Part shown: positions 43,101-50,194 of the stretch, piece by piece
Numbering within the stretch: position 1 is the stretch's first letter
How the letters are laid out: each line of letters opens with the position of its first letter
NCBI GenBank assembly: GCA_947630295.1
Contig: CANRGZ010000004.1
Location: 1-61,123 of the forward strand
Source: an uncultured Lachnospiraceae bacterium
GTDB taxonomy: Bacteria > Bacillota > Clostridia > Lachnospirales > Lachnospiraceae
Reading direction: 5' to 3'
Length of the DNA: 61,123 nucleotides
Program-made: the position numbers and the translations under genes
Notes under the pieces: generated by a model
Told to the model about the DNA's origin: nothing
The model's database searches: none
Seen by the model: the letters and a program-made list of their open reading frames with translations, nothing else

Positions 43101-43929
43101 CTTCATTCAAAAGCTCCGCCGCTTTTGCCTCTCTGGAAGCGTCAATTGCCTCCGCCCTTGCCTGCTCCAGATCCCGCAGCGTTTCCCGTCCGGCAGGAGA
43201 ATCCGCATCGGCGCCTGCCGCTTCCTGCTGCAGTTCCATGAACCTGCTTTGCTTTTCTTTTGTTTCATCTGCAGTTTCCGCGGCTTTTCTGACAGTCTCC
43301 TCTGCCCCCGCAGGCTTATGAGAAACCGCGTTCATATACTGCTCCTGGGCGGTGGTCAGCGTCCTGAAAAAGCTTTTCAGCTTCAACGCCTTGTACACAT
43401 ACCTGCCCTCTCCAAACCAAAGAAAAATGTTATCGCATTCATTTGCACATTTTTCCCGTTCTCCGGCCTCCGCATACATCACAGCAAGTTCATACGCCCA
43501 TTTTTCGTGATAATCTTTTGCTTTTAACTGTTCAAGGATCTGAATCAGTTCCGGCAGCTCCGCACCCTGTCCTTTTCTGATTTTGTAGGTTAATACCAGC
43601 ACATTCGGGTCATAAGGCGCAATTTCCCGGTACTCTTTCAGATAACTGTTTGCCGCATCAAAATCCTTCAGTTTGACAGATACATTTGCCAGTTTATAGA
43701 CGTTGATCCGGCTCTGGGGCTGTATCTCATATATTCTTTCATAAATAGCCCTGCAGTCCTCGTAATATCTGCATCTTTCGTAAACTTCTCCTGCCACAGT
43801 CAGCATACCGATATTCCGGACCCGATCCCAGTCAATGGTATCGGCGACATCCATCGCATGTTTATACTCTCCGGCTTCCGACAGTTTCCTGATTTCGTCA
43901 AATTTTACTCTGACTTCGTAGCGTTCCAT
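40174..43929 (-). CDS. Large TPR / acidic repeat / degenerate AAA-like protein
   Basis: A 1251-residue cytoplasmic protein without signal or membrane segments. Residues 1 to about 185 form TPR-like helical pairs. From about 190 to 1000 it is acidic, low-complexity and partly coiled coil, with a Pro/Glu/Ala/Met block of 12-residue units at about 801-873. The C-terminal 240 residues look like an AAA+ fold (VICGRAGSGRASLALRL, LILIEHAG, a sensor-like TILVSDQGRMERLF), but Arg1055 replaces the Walker A lysine and Walker B lacks its acidic pair. I infer a scaffold or pseudo-ATPase. It has its own strong promoter directly after the SRP RNA terminator. No named family recognised. Confidence 0.85.
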   Translation of the reverse strand: MERYEVRVKFDEIRKLSEAGEYKHAMDVADTIDWDRVRNIGMLTVAGEVYERCRYYEDCRAIYERIYEIQPQSRINVYKLANVSVKLKDFDAANSYLKEYREIAPYDPNVLVLTYKIRKGQGAELPELIQILEQLKAKDYHEKWAYELAVMYAEAGEREKCANECDNIFLWFGEGRYVYKALKLKSFFRTLTTAQEQYMNAVSHKPAGAEETVRKAAETADETKEKQSRFMELQQEAAGADADSPAGRETLRDLEQARAEAIDASREAKAAELLNEARSEEEQEDAAAAETEDREMLGETKFPTFHLPVMEKIKAPEWRTSMPEPGRSENVPGMEYIDDALEETVPAEPYPETEVYAAETENAEVFPEMPEDIRSEPERYAEGFPEDGLSEPERYAEDFPEDTLPEPDGYAEELPADGLSEHAVPLEAEPPRYQTMEELLSHADDMKPDDLANALARALSGGQDTDRLQEKSEKGMHSPKSLQNVISRIWTRSAVRKAEERSFYASDPELDDVDNIDMSSVSPSRYDTLNLQKDLANSINHILNATDKAEIDKTIAVMDRRMLKTNISRYAGASAAEEEAAADTGQSDVSDIVQQSMETPDAEEFTRKKEKLFGTLEDEINGQIRMIMETETEDEDIPGQISFEEYMQEQEQAQLEEAKKHAIRIAGDYMEQVTKAVPYIAEEEAKTYLADSQKELLEQARKLMESKNPDPNEIDAVMKSLMMMTAYANEKASDSHDASVIDAAVEAKAEMAAEKAKVHAPEAKAPELIEIPDIPEPVAPMEAIDASEISDIPETLDIPETAEMPEAMEVPETAEMPEAMEVPEAAEAPETMEVPEAAEVPETMEVPEAAEAPETMEVPEAAEVPETMEAPEAAEIPAAEETPETAEIPEITEMPAAKLSSKSTGLTKNLTEEFSGLFQDAPKKSDTAAMENILEASLQANAADILAEAMPEKSIPEEPISEETIPEVSEETREMIHENKEKLMDSIADIAPKEVEGLDKEEAKAQVVPMNDEQWEIMDYFMNVPEIEKQIAAFIETQHRKFTNLVICGRAGSGRASLALRLYKSIRVNNPDLPNQTLKVDADALNKKSVLKVYEKVGRGLILIEHAGMLSSVAVSELIQAMHNTKNSIYTILVSDQGRMERLFEKHPDLAPLFDYTFVIPAYNLDQFVDFGKNYALSYGYVIDDIAQLAFYSAISAKKTKNRLVTLQDVKTIINEAILNNESHSNRLFRGLGSKAKDRDGNIILKERDFS
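41312..41527 (-). repeat. 36-bp tandem repeat, six units
   Basis: Six consecutive 36-base units (boundaries 41312, 41348, 41384, 41420, 41456, 41492) encode 12-residue VPEAAEAPETME-type blocks. The first four are nearly identical, differing at one or two codons (Ala/Val alternation), so expansion is recent. More diverged copies flank both sides. Confidence 0.92.
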
Positions 43930-44018
43930 TTGTTTTTCCCCTCAATGTCTTTGGCTGCTCCATCGCTTATCAAAAAAAGACGTTTCGTCCGGTATTTGAA
44001 AATATTTGCTCAAATTTG

Positions 44019-44047
44019 ATTGTACCATGCCCGGTACTTATTGTCAA
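44019..44047 (-). promoter_or_regulatory. Promoter of the large TPR/AAA-like gene
   Basis: TTGACA, 17 bases, TACAAT on the minus strand, immediately downstream of the SRP RNA terminator. The leader is about 85 nt. Confidence 0.74.
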
Positions 44048-44054
44048 AATAATA

Positions 44055-44084
44055 GAAAAAAAAAGATTCCCTGTCGGAAATCTT
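44055..44084 (-). terminator. SRP RNA terminator
   Basis: A 9-bp stem with loop GACA in the minus-strand transcript, followed by nine T. It begins 12 bases after the RNA's closing helix. Confidence 0.88.
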
Positions 44085-44095
44085 TTCTTTAAAAT

Positions 44096-44356
44096 CCGCG
44101 CATTCTGCGTCGAATAACTGTTACAGACGTAACCTCTGCAGCCAGCTCGATCCAGGCTCCCCCGCGGCACACAGAAGAATTTATTTAGTGCTGCTGTGTT
44201 CCCACCCTGACACGGTTCATAAAGTTCTGTTGCGCAAGACCCGGATGTCAACGCCGCTTACAAAGGGCAGCTCCACAACAGGTACCCTTGGCAGAATATC
44301 ACCCCTGCTATAGCGGATTGCAGGTACAAGGCACCGCTGGCTCCCCGGCTGCGCGG
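44096..44356 (-). ncRNA. ffs: Signal recognition particle RNA (large bacterial type)
   Basis: The 4.5S/6S-like RNA of the signal recognition particle. On the minus strand it contains the Firmicutes 5'-domain block GCGGTGCC...CCTGCAATCCGCTATAGCAG and the apical SRP54-binding helix around GTCAGGGTGGGAACACAGCAG split as GTGTCAGGG and GGGAACACAGCAG. The ends pair perfectly as CCGCGCA (44350-44356) with TGCGCGG (44096-44102), giving about 261 nt, the size of the Bacillus-type Alu-containing form. A consensus promoter precedes it and a terminator follows. tadA directly upstream is the usual Firmicutes neighbour. Exact mature ends are estimated. Confidence 0.93.
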
Positions 44357-44388
44357 AAATATCTGGCTTAAAAATTCATGCAGAATCC

Positions 44389-44417
44389 AGTATAAATTTT
44401 TTTCATATTAAAGTCAA
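44389..44417 (-). promoter_or_regulatory. SRP RNA promoter
   Basis: TTGACT, 17 bases, TATACT on the minus strand. The -35 overlaps the last codons of tadA. Transcription would start about 25 nt before the mature RNA, implying 5' trimming. Confidence 0.74.
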
Positions 44418-44899
44418 TCGGTATTTTCTGTCTTTTCCTGTCGCAGGCGCACACGCAGCTGCCGGAAAAACATCTGCAGAATCTCTTTACATTCTTCCTG
44501 TAATACCCCCTGTTCTACCGCGACCTGATGATTGAATCCGGCGCAGTTTAACAGATCCAGCACGGAGCCGGCACAGCCCGCCTTGGGATTCATGGTTCCG
44601 ATAACGCAACGGTCCATCCGCGCCTGTACGATGGCGCCGGCGCACATGGGGCAGGGTTCCAGCGTCACATAAATCGTACAGCCTTCCAGCCGCCAGTCGC
44701 CCATTACTTTACTGGCCTTTCGTATCGCGGCAATTTCCGCATGACACAGGGTATTCTTATCGGTATTGCGGCGGTTGTAGCCCCGGCCGATGACCTTCTG
44801 ATTGTACACAATCACGCAGCCGATCGGCACTTCCCCCAGCTTTGCCGCCTTTTTGGCCTGTGTGAGGGCCTGCCGCATATATTTTTCATCTTCCGACAT
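44414..44899 (-). CDS. tadA: tRNA-specific adenosine deaminase
   Basis: Converts A34 to inosine in tRNA-Arg(ACG). 161 residues. Zinc and proton-shuttle motif CHAEIAAI (His53, Glu55) and PCPMCAGA (Cys83, Cys86) are intact. The frame extends to 44920, but ATG 44899 follows GAGGT and fits the family. It begins 11 nt after rsmA. Confidence 0.95.
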   Translation of the reverse strand: MSEDEKYMRQALTQAKKAAKLGEVPIGCVIVYNQKVIGRGYNRRNTDKNTLCHAEIAAIRKASKVMGDWRLEGCTIYVTLEPCPMCAGAIVQARMDRCVIGTMNPKAGCAGSVLDLLNCAGFNHQVAVEQGVLQEECKEILQMFFRQLRVRLRQEKTENTD

Positions 44900-44910
44900 G
44901 TTTTGTAACC

Positions 44911-45786
44911 TCAATGGCAAGCCGCCTCAAATGCATCCGCCAGTTTCGCAAAATCCGTCAGCGCCAGCGCCTCGCCCCGGATATCCCCGCGATACCCTTC
45001 CCCTTCGATCAGCGCCGCGATCTGCTCTTTTGAAAGCCCCGTCTTCGCTACATTGGCAATGGAATTGACCAGCGTCTTTCGCCGCTGCTGAAACGCCGAA
45101 CGAATCAGCAGAAACAGCATTGCTTCATTCTGTACGCGCACCGGCGGCGTCTCATATTTTTCCAGCCGGATCACCGCGGAATCCACGCCTGGCCGCGGGA
45201 AAAAGCAGTTCTGGGGTACATTGGCCGCCAGATACGGTCTGGCATAATACTGCACCGCCAGAGACAGTGCGCCGTAGTCGCCGGTGGAGGGCGCGGCGCT
45301 CATCCGAAGCGCCACTTCCTTCTGAATCATGACCGTAATGCTTTCTACGGGAAGCTTCTGCTCCAGCAGCTGCATAATCACCGGGGTGGTAATATAATAG
45401 GGGAGATTGGCCACCACTTTCACCGGGCTGCCGCCGCTTTTTTCTGCAATCAGCGCCTGCAGATCCATCTTTAAAATATCGCCGAAAATCACTTCCGTGT
45501 TTTCAAAATCCGCCAGGGTATCCTGCAGTACGTCCATCAGTTTCCGGTCGATTTCCACCGCACAGACCTGTTTTCCCTTCCATGCCAGAAACTGTGTCAG
45601 TGTGCCGATGCCGGGGCCGATCTCCAGGATAAAATCCTCCTTTGTGATCCGGGCCGCGTCTGTGATCTTCTGCAGCACCCGGCCGTCCGTCAGGAAATTC
45701 TGGCCGTATTTTTTCTGAATCGTAAACCCATGCTTCGCGATTACCGCTTTTGTTACCGCCGCATGGTACAGGTCCGGTTCCCGCAT
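44911..45786 (-). CDS. rsmA: 16S rRNA dimethyladenosine transferase (KsgA)
   Basis: Dimethylates two adjacent adenines near the 3' end of 16S rRNA. 291 residues. KKYGQNFLTD, the SAM site LEIGPGIGTLTQFL and catalytic NLPYYITTPV are present, followed by the C-terminal helical domain. GGAGGAAGG before ATG 45786, 13 nt after metG. Part of metG-rsmA-tadA. Confidence 0.97.
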   Translation of the reverse strand: MREPDLYHAAVTKAVIAKHGFTIQKKYGQNFLTDGRVLQKITDAARITKEDFILEIGPGIGTLTQFLAWKGKQVCAVEIDRKLMDVLQDTLADFENTEVIFGDILKMDLQALIAEKSGGSPVKVVANLPYYITTPVIMQLLEQKLPVESITVMIQKEVALRMSAAPSTGDYGALSLAVQYYARPYLAANVPQNCFFPRPGVDSAVIRLEKYETPPVRVQNEAMLFLLIRSAFQQRRKTLVNSIANVAKTGLSKEQIAALIEGEGYRGDIRGEALALTDFAKLADAFEAACH

Positions 45787-45799
45787 GCCTTCCTCCTAA

Positions 45800-47746
45800 T
45801 CAGCTGATCAGAGCGCCGCTTGGCATATCTTTGTCGCAGGTGACCAGCGCCAGCTCGCCCTTTTCATTTTCCGCACAGAGGAGCATGCCCTCCGACAAAA
45901 CGCCGGCAATTTTCGCCGGTTTCAGATTCAGCAGCACCATGACTTTTTTACCCGGCATATCCTCCGGCGCGTAGCTGCTGCGGATGCCGGATACGATCTG
46001 TTTTGTCATATTGCCGATTTTCACCTGGGAACAAAGCAGCTTCTTCGATTTCGGCACCGCTTCGCAGGAAATGATTTCGCCCACCGCAAACTGCAGCTTC
46101 GCAAAATCCTCATAGGAAATCTCCGGCTGCAATTCGATTGCAGGACCGGCTTCCTCTGTTTCTTCTTTGTCCGGCGCAGAAAGCGTTTCCACCTGTGCCA
46201 TAACTTCCTTCGGATCCAGCCGTGCAAATAAAATTTCCGGCTTGTCCGTAACCACCGTGCCGCTCTTTAAAGTGCCGAAATGTCCGCAGGCGTCTATATC
46301 CGGCAGCCGGGTGTTGAACATGGCAACGATCTTCTCCGCCGTGGAAGGCATAAAAGCATACAGCAGGCCCGCGCCGGTACAGATACCTTCTGCCAGATTG
46401 TACAGTACCGTGGAAAGCCGGTCCTGCTTCGCCTCGTCCTTTGCCAGAATCCAGGGCATGGTTTCGTCGATATACTTGTTGCAGCGTTTGAACAGATTAA
46501 AAATTTCCGTCAGCGTATCGGCCACCCGCAGCTGATCCATTTTCTGTACGCAGACTGCGGCGGTTTTTGTGACTACGGCTTTGAAATCCCCATCCATTTC
46601 ATCTGTAACGCCTTTGTCTTCCAGTCTGCCGTTAAAGTATTTATTGGTCATGGAAATGGTTCGGTTCACCAGGTTGCCCAATGTATTTGCCAGATCGGAA
46701 TTGACCCGTTCGATCATCAGTTCCCAGCTGATCACGCCGTCGTTTTCAAAGGGCATCTCATGAAGCACGAAATACCGGACGGCATCCTTACCGAACAGCC
46801 GGACGATATCATCCGCGTAAATCACATTTCCTTTGGATTTGCTCATCTTGCCTTCGCCCTGCAGCAGCCAGGGATGTCCGAAAATCTGCTTCGGCAGCGG
46901 CAGATCCAGCGCCATCAGCCAGATCGGCCAGTAAATGGTATGGAAACGCAGAATGTCCTTGCCGATCAGATGCAGATCCGCCGGCCAGTACTTTCCGAAC
47001 ATTCCATCGCTTTCTCCGTCCGCGTCATACCCCAGACCGGTAATGTAGTTGTTCAGCGCATCGATCCAGACATAAATGACGTGCCGGTCGTCAAAATCCA
47101 CCGGGATGCCCCAGCGGAAGGTGCTTCTGGAAACGCACAGATCCTGCAGCCCCGGCAGCAGGAAATTGTTCATCATTTCATTTTTTCTGGACTCCGGCTG
47201 GATAAACTCCGGATGAGCGTTGATATGCGCAATCAGGCGGTCCGCATACTTGCTGGTTCTGAAGAAATAGGCTTCCTCCTTGGCCGGCGTACAGGGTCCG
47301 CCGCAGTCCGGACATTTTCCGTCGGAAAGCTGCGAAGGCGTATAGAAAGACTCACAGGCCTTGCAGTACATACCCTCATACTCGCTTTTATAAATATCGC
47401 CCTTGTCGTAAAGCTTCCGGAACATTTTCTGTACCTGTTTCTCATGGGCAGGATCCGTCGTCCGGAAAAACTTGTCATAGGAGGTATCCATCATATCCCA
47501 GATATTCTGAATCGTATTCGCTACTTTATCGACAAATTCCTTCGGAGAGATGCCTTCTTCTTTTGCCTTGTCTTCGATCTTCTGCCCGTGTTCATCCGTC
47601 CCCGTCTGGAATCTGACATCATATCCCTGCATTCGCTTGAATCTGGCGATGCTGTCCGCCAGTACGGCCTCATAGGTATTGCCGATATGGGGTTTCCCCG
47701 AGGTATATGCGATTGCGGTTGTGATGTAATACGGTTTTTTTGTCAT
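45800..47746 (-). CDS. metG: Methionyl-tRNA synthetase
   Basis: A 648-residue class I synthetase. HIGN signature in SGKPHIGNTY, zinc-knuckle CKAC...CPDC, the KMSKSKGN loop, and a C-terminal tRNA-binding (EMAP-II-like) domain from about 545. The ATG at 47746 follows AGGAGG; an extension to 47812 covers the promoter and is rejected. No T-box leader fits in the short upstream region. Confidence 0.97.
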   Translation of the reverse strand: MTKKPYYITTAIAYTSGKPHIGNTYEAVLADSIARFKRMQGYDVRFQTGTDEHGQKIEDKAKEEGISPKEFVDKVANTIQNIWDMMDTSYDKFFRTTDPAHEKQVQKMFRKLYDKGDIYKSEYEGMYCKACESFYTPSQLSDGKCPDCGGPCTPAKEEAYFFRTSKYADRLIAHINAHPEFIQPESRKNEMMNNFLLPGLQDLCVSRSTFRWGIPVDFDDRHVIYVWIDALNNYITGLGYDADGESDGMFGKYWPADLHLIGKDILRFHTIYWPIWLMALDLPLPKQIFGHPWLLQGEGKMSKSKGNVIYADDIVRLFGKDAVRYFVLHEMPFENDGVISWELMIERVNSDLANTLGNLVNRTISMTNKYFNGRLEDKGVTDEMDGDFKAVVTKTAAVCVQKMDQLRVADTLTEIFNLFKRCNKYIDETMPWILAKDEAKQDRLSTVLYNLAEGICTGAGLLYAFMPSTAEKIVAMFNTRLPDIDACGHFGTLKSGTVVTDKPEILFARLDPKEVMAQVETLSAPDKEETEEAGPAIELQPEISYEDFAKLQFAVGEIISCEAVPKSKKLLCSQVKIGNMTKQIVSGIRSSYAPEDMPGKKVMVLLNLKPAKIAGVLSEGMLLCAENEKGELALVTCDKDMPSGALIS

Positions 47747-47783
47747 TGCAACTGCCTCCTTAGATCTCGTAAAACTTCTATGT

Positions 47784-47812
47784 AGTATACCACGGCATTG
47801 GCAAAGTATCAA
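47784..47812 (-). promoter_or_regulatory. Promoter of metG-rsmA-tadA
   Basis: TTGATA, 17 bases, TATACT on the minus strand, about 38 nt before the metG ATG. Confidence 0.72.
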
Positions 47813-47902
47813 GAGTTACCGCTGCCTGCGTCCGCAAAACGGGCCGCGCAGTCCTTCCGCTGTCCCCGCCAGATCCCTGTCGAAAGATGCGAGCGGTTTT
47901 TC

Positions 47903-47931
47903 TTGTTTCGCCCCGTTTGGAAGACTATACT
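47903..47931 (+). promoter_or_regulatory. Promoter of the merR-type gene
   Basis: TTGTTT, 17 bases, TATACT on plus. Between it and the ATG is an inverted repeat CTCTGTTT/AAACAGAG (47943-47963) that could be an operator or leader hairpin. Confidence 0.62.
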
Positions 47932-47982
47932 GTTTTTAAACCCTCTGTTTGATCAAAACAGAGCGGTACAGGGAGGACTCAA

Positions 47983-48588
47983 ATGCAAAAAAATGTTTAT
48001 ATGATTTCTGAAGCCGCGAAAAAAGTCCATGTAGAAACACATGTATTAAGATACTGGGAAGATGAACTGCAGCTTTCCATCGCCAGAAACGAAGCCGGAC
48101 ACCGGATGTATACCGACGATGATATTTCTCTTTTTCTGAATATTCGTGCTTTAAAGGATCATGGATTCCAGCTGAAAGCCATTCGTCTGCTGCTTCCTGA
48201 TTTGGTACATAAAACGGCGGAGGAGCTTTCCTCTATCTATCTTTTGAAAGATGAACTGAACAGCCGCGCCGAAGAGGTCGTGTGCTGCCCTTCCACACAG
48301 ACAGAGCTTTTCTATTCCGGGGAAGACAAACTGCAGATGTTTGAATCGATTCTGAGTGAAATCTTCCGCCGGGTGATGGAACAGGAGCGGCGCGATATAT
48401 GCGACGAACTGACCCGAAAAATCAGCGGTAATCTAACCGAGGAGCTAAGCGATATGTTCCGGTCACAGCTGCAGAAAGAGGAAGCGCATTTCCAACAGCT
48501 GGACGGGCTGCTGCGTTCCCATCAAAAAGCAATGAAAGAAGCGGCAGCAGGCGATATGCGAAAAAAGAAACGTTTCCGGCTTCACTGA
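47983..48588 (+). CDS. MerR-family transcriptional regulator
   Basis: A 201-residue regulator. The N-terminal MerR winged helix (residues 5-72: YMISEAAKKVHVETHVLRYWEDE, then RMYTDDDISLF) is clear. The C-terminal part is a long charged helix with no metal-binding cysteine pattern, so it is not a metal sensor. The tail RKKKRFRLH resembles MerR-like proteins of the RacA/YqzF kind rather than a multidrug regulator. GGGAGGA before the ATG. Its target is unknown; the closest inverted repeat is in its own leader. Confidence 0.88.
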   Translation: MQKNVYMISEAAKKVHVETHVLRYWEDELQLSIARNEAGHRMYTDDDISLFLNIRALKDHGFQLKAIRLLLPDLVHKTAEELSSIYLLKDELNSRAEEVVCCPSTQTELFYSGEDKLQMFESILSEIFRRVMEQERRDICDELTRKISGNLTEELSDMFRSQLQKEEAHFQQLDGLLRSHQKAMKEAAAGDMRKKKRFRLH

Positions 48589-48594
48589 AATGAA

Positions 48595-48625
48595 AAAAGG
48601 TACTGTGGATTCCACAGTACCTTTT
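48595..48625. terminator. Bidirectional terminator
   Basis: A perfect 14-bp stem (48595-48608 with 48612-48625) with a three-base loop. A-rich on the left and T-rich on the right, between the merR gene and the convergent surface-protein gene. Confidence 0.88.
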
Positions 48626-48646
48626 CCGTTTCAGATTTGGTTAGAA

Positions 48647-49279
48647 TTAGCACTCAGAAGCTTTGCTCTTCTTTGCTGCAACCAGGCCTACGCTTACCAG
48701 AGCAGCTGCAAGAACTGCCAGCGGTAAAGTAACAGCTTCACCGGTCTTCGGAGAAGTTGTGCTGCCTTTGTCTGCAGGGTTTACAGGGTTGCCGCTACCA
48801 TCAACAACAGCGCCGTCTGCTGTCTTGTAAACAACACAAACGATACCGCCTTCAGGTAACACAGCAGACAGCTGTTTGCCGTTTACGTCAGCTTTGATCA
48901 TTTCCCATTTGCCGTTTGCATAAACAAGGAAATAAGGAACCATGCCGCTTGTCAGGTTGTTTGCAGTAAAGGTAACCTTTTCGCCGGGTGCTGCATTTGT
49001 ATAGCTGAGCATCTCGGAAAGGAACTTCATACCTGCAAGCTCGATACCGGAAATCTGTGTCTGACCTGCAAAAGCAGTGGTAACATCCTGGCCTGCTTCA
49101 GCTTTGTCAACGACGTCCTTTACAGCCGCCTCAACTGTCGCAGTATCCACCGGAGTTACAGTCACCTTGTCACTGTCCGATACCAATGTTCCCTGTGTGC
49201 TGTCTGCGGCGAAAGCAGAAAATACCATCGTCACACATGCAACCGCTGCAACCAAAGTTGCAATTACTTTCTTTTTCAT
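48647..49279 (-). CDS. Secreted SPKTG-anchored surface protein
   Basis: A 210-residue exported protein. Signal peptide with likely cleavage after SAFA (24). A compact acidic domain (about 28-160) follows, then a low-complexity stretch and the sorting signal SPKTG (176-180), hydrophobic helix and Lys-rich tail ending in an unpaired Cys210. SPxTG-type motifs are used by Clostridium class B sortases. A class B sortase lies 144 bases upstream on the same strand and is the likely anchoring enzyme. It has its own strong promoter and AGGAGG. Function of the outer domain unknown. Confidence 0.88.
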   Translation of the reverse strand: MKKKVIATLVAAVACVTMVFSAFAADSTQGTLVSDSDKVTVTPVDTATVEAAVKDVVDKAEAGQDVTTAFAGQTQISGIELAGMKFLSEMLSYTNAAPGEKVTFTANNLTSGMVPYFLVYANGKWEMIKADVNGKQLSAVLPEGGIVCVVYKTADGAVVDGSGNPVNPADKGSTTSPKTGEAVTLPLAVLAAALVSVGLVAAKKSKASEC

Positions 49280-49357
49280 ATCTTACCTCCTGAAAAATAA
49301 TTTAAATTTTGGTATACCTCATATGTAGAAATATACATCAAAAATCTAATTGAGTTG

Positions 49358-49386
49358 ATTATACTCTATTCAGCCCAAAAGGTCAA
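49358..49386 (-). promoter_or_regulatory. Promoter of the SPKTG protein gene
   Basis: TTGACC, 17 bases, TATAAT on the minus strand, giving a leader of about 70 nt. The substrate can therefore be made independently of the LCP-sortase pair. Confidence 0.75.
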
Positions 49387-49423
49387 ATACTTTTTTCAAT
49401 TTTATGATAATTTCCTGCAATTT

Positions 49424-50194
49424 CTATTTTATTTCTTCCACCAGGCAGGCATGTACCAGAAATCGATAGTGATCTCCCAATCTGTGACAGGTGGACAGAG
49501 TCAGGATCCGGCTGTTTTCATCCACCGGCACATCCGCATCATAAATGGACTGCATATCCCTGCGGGCCGCGGCATCGTCGAGAAACGCTCTCCGATCCTC
49601 CGGCGTCTGTCCCTGATTGTAATAATACAGCAGATGACGGTCGTCCTCCACATAGGCGGCAAAAACCCGGTATTTACGAATCGCGTCCGGCGTATAAATC
49701 GTCACGTCCCGATGGCTTTCAAAAAAGCTGTTGTCCTCGTAGCTTCTAAGGCCTGCAAACATCGCGCCGCTTTTCATATTATGCCCATACAATACCGTCA
49801 GGAAATCACTGAAATCCCGGCTGTTATAATTTTCGGTAAAAATTGCCCCCGCCGAACTTTCCGCATAATCCACCGAATGGTTCAGGTAATAGGCATTGTC
49901 CGTGCTGCTCTGTACCACCGGATAATCAATTTCCGTACCCGGAATCGTAATCCATGCATAAATATCTGGATTATCCTTTTGCAATGATTCAAAATCCACC
50001 GGGATTTCCACCGGCGCGTCCGAACTTTCCGGCGCAGCGGTCTGATGGATATTTTCCTGCCGTTTCTGTGCATATTCCTCATACAGCTTCTGTGCCTGCA
50101 GATTTCTGTAATGGCGGATACCCAGCATCACAAAAATGGCCATAGCACAGATAAAGGCAATGATCGATATCACCAGCCATATTTTCTTTTTCAT
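49424..50194 (-). CDS. srtB: Class B sortase
   Basis: A 256-residue membrane-anchored transpeptidase. N-terminal helix (about 5-25), then the sortase beta barrel with His138 (LYGHNM), Cys236 (LTLSTC) and Arg244 (HYRF). It should cleave the sorting motif of a surface protein between Thr and Gly and attach it to the wall; the SPKTG protein 144 bases downstream is the obvious substrate. Its ATG overlaps the LCP stop as ATGA, so translation is coupled. Confidence 0.93.
   Translation of the reverse strand: MKKKIWLVISIIAFICAMAIFVMLGIRHYRNLQAQKLYEEYAQKRQENIHQTAAPESSDAPVEIPVDFESLQKDNPDIYAWITIPGTEIDYPVVQSSTDNAYYLNHSVDYAESSAGAIFTENYNSRDFSDFLTVLYGHNMKSGAMFAGLRSYEDNSFFESHRDVTIYTPDAIRKYRVFAAYVEDDRHLLYYYNQGQTPEDRRAFLDDAAARRDMQSIYDADVPVDENSRILTLSTCHRLGDHYRFLVHACLVEEIK

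Noticed and set aside
43970..44251. 93-residue minus-strand frame
   Set aside because: It overlaps the SRP RNA and its terminator.
47747..47783. T-box leader before metG
   Set aside because: The leader is about 35 nt and has no T-box sequence.
46280..47785. 501-residue plus-strand open frame
   Set aside because: Shadow of metG on the other strand.
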